Assembly: GCA_024232355.1 (NCBI GenBank)
Contig: JAAEPW010000996.1
Span: forward strand, 1 to 19,355
Direction of reading: 5' to 3'
DNA from: Chloroflexota bacterium
GTDB lineage: Bacteria > Chloroflexota > Anaerolineae > B4-G1
DNA: 19,355 nt
In this document: piece after piece, positions 15,523 to 19,355 of the stretch
Layout: each line of letters starts with the position of its first letter
Numbering within the stretch: the first letter of the stretch is position 1
The notes under the pieces: model-generated
What the model saw: the letters and a program-made list of their open reading frames with translations, nothing else
Databases searched by the model: none
What the model was told of the DNA's origin: nothing
Position numbers and translations under genes: made by a program

Positions 15523-15650
15523 GCCGGGTGATGAACCACCCGGCTCAAAAGCTGTCGGATGCGTAGCATCCGTACCCTCCTGCGGAGGCTGTGCTGAGCC
15601 CGCGCAGCGGGATTCGGCTATGAGCTTGGCGGTTTAGCGCCAACCGGCTC
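15523..15650. ncRNA. Candidate structured RNA: cluster of five hairpins
   Basis: Five perfect stems follow one another in about 120 bases: GCCGGGTG/CACCCGGC (15523-15544), CGGATGC/GCATCCG with loop GTA (15556-15572), CCTCC/GGAGG with loop TGC (15576-15588), CCCGC/GCGGG with loop GCA (15599-15611) and TTGGCG/CGCCAA (15626-15643). Longer-range pairings are possible: GCTCA 15543-15547 with TGAGC 15621-15625, and GAGCC 15596-15600 with GGCTC 15646-15650. No coding frame explains it. The layout recalls multi-stem RNAs of transposon origin such as HEARO/omega RNA, but I cannot confirm a family and no nuclease gene is adjacent. A REP-type palindrome cluster is the alternative. Confidence 0.45.
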
Positions 15651-15701
15651 TGTTTGAACGTTTTCACTCAAAAATAAGGTGTCAAGCATTACCTTGGAAA
15701 T

Positions 15702-15730
15702 TTGCACAGAACAGGGGGAAAGAGTATACT
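15702..15730 (+). promoter_or_regulatory. Sigma70-type promoter for the downstream dprA cassette
   Basis: TTGCAC (15702-15707) and TATACT (15725-15730) are separated by exactly 17 bases. Transcription would start near 15737 and give a leader of about 220 bases before the first ORF at 15955. This is the only good promoter seen upstream of the 15955-19147 gene series. Confidence 0.55.
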
Positions 15731-15954
15731 AACAATGCAGAGGCATCATTCAAAACCAACTTGTATTTCGCCACACATTTTAAGCGAAATCGTCAAGTAC
15801 GACGTTGTTTCTGAACAACGCCTCAAGCATCGCAGTTCCTGCCGAGTCCGAGGCACGGTCAGGATGGTGATGGTGCCCATCCACTGTCAGAATTCACCGT
15901 GAACCTATCGGAAATTAGGACAGGTGTTTTGTTTACGAACCACAAGAGGTACCC

Positions 15955-16125
15955 ATGTCCCCCACATTCACCCCCAGCAATGCGTCTACCCCAACGTCAA
16001 CGTCAAAACACTTGCCGGCCAAAAAAGCAACCCGCCAGGGTATCCTGGATGGGCTGGAATGGCTCCAAGGACGCGTCACAGCCAATTCTAACACCAACCC
16101 TACTATCAATACATACAAAGACTAA
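15955..16125 (+). CDS. Small ORF of unknown function, first of the dprA cassette
   Basis: A 56-residue frame, too short for most gene callers. The ATG follows AAGAGG at good spacing, and the TAA overlaps the next ATG (TAATG), the pattern of translationally coupled genes. Residues 1-20 are Thr/Ser/Pro-rich, about 23-42 form a possible amphipathic helix (KKATRQGILDGLEWLQGRV), and the Asn/Thr-rich tail ends YKD. No family is recognised. Since its neighbour has decayed it may itself be a relic, but its ribosome site and coupling favour a real small gene. Confidence 0.5.
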   Translation: MSPTFTPSNASTPTSTSKHLPAKKATRQGILDGLEWLQGRVTANSNTNPTINTYKD

Positions 16126-16573
16126 TGATGGAACATACCCTTTCTCCCGACACCCAACCCGAGGCCGAAACAGTGCTGATCCAACTGCTGCGTCAAGCGC
16201 CACCTTTCTGGCCCTTCCACACCCGCACCCCCTCACCAGTCCCTGGGATGCCGGTTGGGCACGCGATTTTGATCCGGTGAGGACGGTAGCCGAGGCTCTG
16301 GGAATTCTGCTGGATCGACAGGTTTGGCCTGTCCTTGTCAAAACACGTTCTACCGCACCTCAAAAAGATATGCACACCTTGCCCCAGAAACGGGCCAACG
16401 TGGCTGGAGCCTTTGCCTTGCAAGATTAGGTGCAGGGCAAACGATTGCTCGTCCTGGATGATCTATACGACTCTGGAGCAACCTTGGAACAAGTGACACG
16501 TGTCCTGCACTGGGGAGGTGCCGCGCGTGTATGCACCATCACTCTGACGCGCACCATCCACACGGATACATAG
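16125..16573 (+). pseudogene. Decayed ComF-like phosphoribosyltransferase
   Basis: An ATG coupled to the preceding stop opens a frame (MMEHTLSPDTQPEAE...LIQLLRQAPPFW) that ends at a TGA at 16267-16269. The recognisable continuation is in another frame: DFDPVRTVAEALGILLDR, VLVKTRSTAPQKDM and QKRANVAGAFALQD, then TAG (16427-16429), then VQGKRLLVLDDLYDSGATLEQV and GAARVCTITLTRT. The VLDDLYDSGATL element is the PRPP-binding loop of type I phosphoribosyltransferases, and the layout is ComF-like (basic RxxPQ-type region, NVxGAF, then the PRPP loop). One frameshift near 16200-16265 and one nonsense codon are needed, so the gene is broken as read. Its final TAG lies in the ribosome binding site of dprA. 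ComF-type proteins act with DprA in natural transformation in some bacteria; pairing with SLOG proteins in nucleotide-signalling systems is another context. Confidence 0.7.
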
Positions 16574-16584
16574 GAGCGCATTCA

Positions 16585-17487
16585 ATGAGCAAAGCACACT
16601 GGCTCGCCCTGAGCGCATTGCGAGGCGTCGGCGGCGTGACTATCAGAAAGCTAATTGAGCAGTTTGGGACCGTCGAGGCAATCTTTGATGCTTTGGACGC
16701 AGACCTGCTGCGCGTGCCACGGATAACGACCGATGTCATAGCCCGTATGCGCGCTATCTCACTAGACAATCTAAAAGCCAAACTCGTCCAACTGGCCAAT
16801 GAAGGTTTCCAAGTGCTGACCCAGGATGACCCACTCTATCCGCCGAACCTAAACCAAGTGTCCAGTGCGCCGCCGCTACTCTTTGTACGTGGACAACTGC
16901 AAGCGCGCGATTCCCAAGCGGTAGCAATTGTAGGAACACGCCAACCGACACCCCAGGCGATCCGTTTAGCCGAGACACTCGGCCAGGAACTGACACTCCG
17001 TGGCTTGACGATTGTCAGTGGGTTGGCCATAGGTATCGACACCGCCGCGCATCGTGGGGCGCTGCGGGCAGAGAACGGACGTACCCTGGCTGTGCTCGGC
17101 TCCGGGTTGCGAGCCATTCATCCCCGCCAGAACATTCCCCTGGCCGAAAAAATAGTCCAACGCGGAGCACTGCTCTCCGAACTCGTTCCCGACATCCGTG
17201 TGTGTCCGGCCAACTTGGTGGCCCGTGACCGCATTATCAGCGGCTTGAGCCTGGCGGTAATCGTGGTTCAAGCTCAAAAGAAAAGTGGCAGCCTGGATAC
17301 GGCAAACAAAGCCCGTCGCCAGGGCCGTTTACTCTTTGCAGTACCCGGCAGCCCAGGTACAGATAGCCTATTAGCCAGCGGTGCTCAACCCCTGCAGCCA
17401 TCAACCATTGATTTCGATCGCCTGAACCAACGCATCAACGAACACACCATTGGCAAGGATCAGGTACAACAACTAGAGCTTTGGTAA
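16585..17487 (+). CDS. dprA: DprA/Smf family protein (SLOG fold)
   Basis: A 300-residue protein. Residues 1-70 form the helix-hairpin-like N-terminal domain (LSALRGVGGVTIRKLIEQFG). The Rossmann-like DprA domain (about 75-270) has AIVGTRQ (115-120), IVSGLAIGIDTAAHRGAL (143-160), LAVLGSGL (168-175), RDRIISGLS (214-222), KKSGSLDTA (232-240) and FAVPGSPGT (251-259). The canonical RNRIISGL is RDRIISGL and the FPxRN stretch is altered (CPANLVARD), so this is a somewhat divergent member. The C-terminal winged helix of longer DprAs is missing. DprA loads RecA on incoming single-stranded DNA in transformation; divergent SLOG relatives occur in nucleotide-signalling and anti-phage systems. I place the start at ATG 16585, with TAGGAG eight bases upstream; the longer frame from 16531 begins with a His-rich run inside the PRTase remnant. 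The gene symbol is given at family level. Confidence 0.85.
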   Translation: MSKAHWLALSALRGVGGVTIRKLIEQFGTVEAIFDALDADLLRVPRITTDVIARMRAISLDNLKAKLVQLANEGFQVLTQDDPLYPPNLNQVSSAPPLLFVRGQLQARDSQAVAIVGTRQPTPQAIRLAETLGQELTLRGLTIVSGLAIGIDTAAHRGALRAENGRTLAVLGSGLRAIHPRQNIPLAEKIVQRGALLSELVPDIRVCPANLVARDRIISGLSLAVIVVQAQKKSGSLDTANKARRQGRLLFAVPGSPGTDSLLASGAQPLQPSTIDFDRLNQRINEHTIGKDQVQQLELW

Positions 17488-17523
17488 AGATATTCCCTCA
17501 ACACACAACATAAGGAGGAAGCA

Positions 17524-17988
17524 ATGTTCGATCAAACAAAGGCACAAGCAGCCATTCATCAGATCCACGAGGGGTTGCAGGCACTGAGCCAAACATTCGA
17601 CCAGGAGGACACCGACGGTTGGCTGTCGTGGCCTCCTGTGGCGCTGGATATGATGCTAATAGCCAATGTCAGGCTACAAGCCATTCAACAGATGGGTGTG
17701 GCTCTTGAAGAGAATCCCCTGTTCATTCCAGACCTGGAATGTGAACCACGAATGTATCTCATAGATGCCGAGGGCGGATTGTTCGTGATGATCCTTCCCG
17801 GTGATTCAGATCATGACGAGGAATTCGAGTTGGTCTTTGACGGACTGATGACAGAGATAAACAAATCGACTCGAGATTACGAGCTTTGGATTTTAGACGA
17901 TACAGACACACGGATGATCGAGCTTCCAGGCACCGGCACCCGCTTGGCCGACGATCTCTTTGAAACTGAGACCATCACCGAGGACTAG
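17524..17988 (+). CDS. Acidic small protein of unknown function
   Basis: A 154-residue protein with a consensus ribosome site (TAAGGAGG, 17511-17518) before its ATG, 36 bases after dprA. It is rich in Asp and Glu, with a helical first third (KAQAAIHQIHEGLQALSQTF), a central region (ALDMMLIANVRLQAIQQMG) and a beta-rich second half (YLIDAEGGLFVMILPGD, DEEFELVFDGL, YELWILDDTDTRMIEL). There is no membrane span or signal peptide, so it is cytoplasmic. No family is recognised. The very acidic nature could suit a DNA-mimic or adaptor partner of the next gene, which encodes a DNA-binding-type protein, but that is speculation. Confidence 0.7.
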   Translation: MFDQTKAQAAIHQIHEGLQALSQTFDQEDTDGWLSWPPVALDMMLIANVRLQAIQQMGVALEENPLFIPDLECEPRMYLIDAEGGLFVMILPGDSDHDEEFELVFDGLMTEINKSTRDYELWILDDTDTRMIELPGTGTRLADDLFETETITED

Positions 17989-17995
17989 ATTGAAA

Positions 17996-19147
17996 ATGAC
18001 CACCAACTCAACCCTTGATTCCCACGCCGCCGCGCTCCTGCATGAGCAAGGCTACCTTACCCTGCCCCAATACGAACAAAAAGCGATGCTTTCCCACTCT
18101 GCTGCCCGTCGCCGCCTGCGAGGATGGCACGAATCAGGCCTGCTGGACCACCACTTTGGCCAAGGCGCCCCTCGCCACTACACCGCCCCCGACCACCCCC
18201 CGATGCTGGGCCGCGACGCCCGCTGGCGGCTGATCGTCCAGGATCTGCTAGAACAAGAAAACTTTGTCGACCCGGTCGAATACCGCGGACTGGTCCGAGA
18301 GCAATTCTCACTGGAGGACAACCGCACAACCGGCCGAGACCTGGCCGCCTGGGTGCAAGCCGGTCTCTTGCAGAGAACCGGTCCCCACGGCCAAGGCAGC
18401 ATCTACCTGCTACCAGACGCCGATCCCCAAACCTGGACCCCCAAGTCACAAAAGGTGCTCGACGGCAGAGCTTTCCCTCTCCACCGTTGGGTCATCGCTC
18501 GCCACATCATCCAGCAACAAGGCCACCTCACCCTCGCTCTCCTCGCCAAGCAAGCCAACGTCTCTATCCACACCGCCCAACGCGACGTCAACACCTGGGT
18601 GACCCAAGGTTGGCTGGATCGCCTCGGCACCGGCACCCACATCTACTGGCGTCTGCCCGGCCAAGGCCCGCTCGCCGATCACGCCCCCGACCGATCCGAG
18701 CGCGTGGCTCGGATCATAACAGAACTGAAAGAAACAGGCGCTCTAACAGCCATAGGTGCAGCAGAACTGAACCACTGCGCCCTCGCCATCGCCCGCCGAG
18801 ACCTCAACACCGCAGTGCTCGCTGGTCAGGCCGTCCGCGTCCGCTTCAGAGGCATCATCTGGCTCTCCTTCCCCCTGCCAAAATCACTCAACTGGGCCGA
18901 TTGGGGTGAGCCCGTTCTGGCCCTGGCCCGGCAAAACAAGTACAAAGGTCAGGAGGAACTCTTGGAAGAGTGGCAGTGGAACGCCCTATCAAAATCCCTA
19001 CCCGTCACCGCTAGAGAAGCCGCCAAAATCTGGGCCATCGGCGCAGCCACCGCCCGCCAACGTTTGGCAGTCCTGACAGCGGCGGGGATAGTAACACGAA
19101 AATCAGGCGGGCAGCATAAACCGGATCGGTTTGAAAAAATAGATTAG
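17996..19147 (+). CDS. Protein of about five tandem winged-helix units
   Basis: A 383-residue protein. The sequence splits into similar blocks, each a helix-turn-helix followed by a beta-wing-like end: about 8-65 (LTLPQYEQKAMLSHSAARRR...GLLDHHFGQGAPRHYTAP), 76-140 (FVDPVEYRGLVREQFSL...GLLQRTG...SIYLLPD), 163-221 (LTLALLAKQANVSIHTAQRD...GWLDRLGTGTHIYWRL), 234-294 (LTAIGAAELNHCALAIARRD...VRVRFRGIIWLSFP) and 320-376 (LPVTAREAAKIWAIGAATARQRL...GIVTRKSG). The recurring pattern is 'xAxxxL/R...G.hxxx'. No catalytic motif is seen. It is probably a DNA-binding protein, possibly a regulator of the cassette or a partner of DprA. I chose ATG 17996, eight bases after the preceding stop; the frame extends upstream into the previous gene. 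Confidence 0.75.
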   Translation: MTTNSTLDSHAAALLHEQGYLTLPQYEQKAMLSHSAARRRLRGWHESGLLDHHFGQGAPRHYTAPDHPPMLGRDARWRLIVQDLLEQENFVDPVEYRGLVREQFSLEDNRTTGRDLAAWVQAGLLQRTGPHGQGSIYLLPDADPQTWTPKSQKVLDGRAFPLHRWVIARHIIQQQGHLTLALLAKQANVSIHTAQRDVNTWVTQGWLDRLGTGTHIYWRLPGQGPLADHAPDRSERVARIITELKETGALTAIGAAELNHCALAIARRDLNTAVLAGQAVRVRFRGIIWLSFPLPKSLNWADWGEPVLALARQNKYKGQEELLEEWQWNALSKSLPVTAREAAKIWAIGAATARQRLAVLTAAGIVTRKSGGQHKPDRFEKID

Positions 19148-19166
19148 GACTTGTTACGGTTCAGTC

Positions 19167-19183
19167 AAGACTTGCCAAGTCTT
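19167..19183 (+). terminator. Possible terminator of the dprA cassette
   Basis: AAGACTT (19167-19173) and AAGTCTT (19177-19183) form a perfect 7-bp stem with loop GCC, 20 bases after the stop of the winged-helix gene, followed by TTGTG. The stem is not GC-rich and the T-run is short, so it is only a candidate. Confidence 0.4.
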
Positions 19184-19215
19184 TGTGCAGGCATTTGATA
19201 GCAAAATCAGTTTGA

Positions 19216-19355
19216 GGTACTGGTTCAGTTGGGTGGGATTTCTGGATAGTCAGCCAATTGTGGCTCAAAAAGGGGCTTGTAGCCGAGGTTTCCATACCTC
19301 GCAGGGCCTTACGCGCTATGGAAAGCGCGGCTACATCGTAATCCCATTCAACTGA
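19216..19355. repeat. MITE-like element with terminal inverted repeats and two nested hairpins
   Basis: A left arm (19216-19240) is the imperfect inverted copy (21 of 25) of the tail seen at 36-60. In the centre, CGAGGT-TTCCAT-ACCTCG (19284-19301) and CGCGCT-ATGGAA-AGCGCG (19312-19329) are two hairpins with mutually complementary loops, enclosed by TGTAGC...GCTACA. The right arm (19331-19355) repeats 27-51 with one difference and runs to the end of the window. The expected full element is about 150 bp; no ORF lies in it. Confidence 0.7.

Larger units (their letters stand above)
15348..15954. other. Gene-free region carrying hairpins and a promoter
   Basis: About 600 bases separate the GT4 gene from the next supported gene. 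I see a strong hairpin at 15393-15415, a cluster of five hairpins at 15523-15643, a sigma70-type promoter at 15702-15730 and a weak hairpin GGATGG/CCATCC near 15864-15884. Open frames here (for example 15702-15902 plus) lack ribosome binding sites and resemble nothing known. No transposase or IscB/TnpB remnant was recognised. Confidence 0.6.

Noticed and set aside
15523..15650. CRISPR array
   Set aside because: The hairpins have different sequences and there are no equal repeats with regular spacers.
16427..16429. TAG in the PRTase remnant as a recoded (pyrrolysine) codon
   Set aside because: The gene also needs a frameshift, the TAG is not at a catalytic position, and other genes here (for example the DUF4012 gene at 873) end in TAG.
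15899..16429. 176-residue frame across the small ORF and the PRTase remnant
   Set aside because: Only its last third carries recognisable (PRTase) sequence; the first part is the out-of-frame shadow of the coupled small ORF.

Overview
The window reads as a chromosomal segment of a GC-rich bacterium, most probably a member of the Chloroflexota (Anaerolineae-like). This is an inference from the combination of two DUF2723 membrane glycosyltransferases, a DUF4012 protein, a Pro/Thr-rich surface protein and the general style of the envelope genes. No rRNA, tRNA or taxonomic marker is present to confirm it.

Left block (317-11010, minus strand). Eight tightly packed genes, several overlapping by 1-8 bases, run from xseA (exonuclease VII large subunit) through a DUF2723 protein, a polyprenyl-phosphate sugar-1-phosphate transferase, a flippase-like (UPF0104/LPG synthase TM-type) membrane protein, a family 2 glycosyltransferase, a second DUF2723 protein, a DUF4012 protein and a Pro/Thr-rich anchored surface protein. 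It looks like one operon for assembling and exporting an envelope glycan, with a DNA-repair gene at its head. The predicted xseA promoter lies so close to the ATG that the mRNA may be leaderless.

Middle block (11055-12880, plus strand). A second promoter, with perfect consensus hexamers and back to back with that of xseA, drives an AhpD-like peroxidase-related gene. Its reading frame is interrupted by a single TGA exactly where the catalytic CxxC motif should have its second cysteine. All other AhpD catalytic residues are kept, the frame continues intact for 95 codons, and a hairpin with a G-starting loop sits about 25 nt after the TGA. I read this as a selenoprotein (CxxU) with a bacterial SECIS element. 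It is followed by a six-TM protein with an unusual Cys/His-rich soluble N-terminal domain. Two GT4 glycosyltransferases (13001-15347) follow and may belong to the same envelope polysaccharide programme.

Right block (15348-19147, plus strand). An approximately 600-base gene-free stretch carries a cluster of five strong hairpins (candidate structured RNA) and a good sigma70-type promoter. A cassette then follows: a 56-residue ORF, a decayed ComF-like phosphoribosyltransferase (frameshift plus TAG), a DprA/Smf (SLOG-fold) protein, an acidic 154-residue unknown, and a protein made of about five tandem winged-helix units. This could be a competence/recombination fragment or a nucleotide-signalling or conflict module built around the SLOG protein.

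Ends. Both ends of the window carry the same palindromic repeat: a hairpin with a conserved ATGGAA loop followed by a 25-nt tail that differs at one base. At the right end an inverted copy of the tail completes a MITE-like element of roughly 150 bp.
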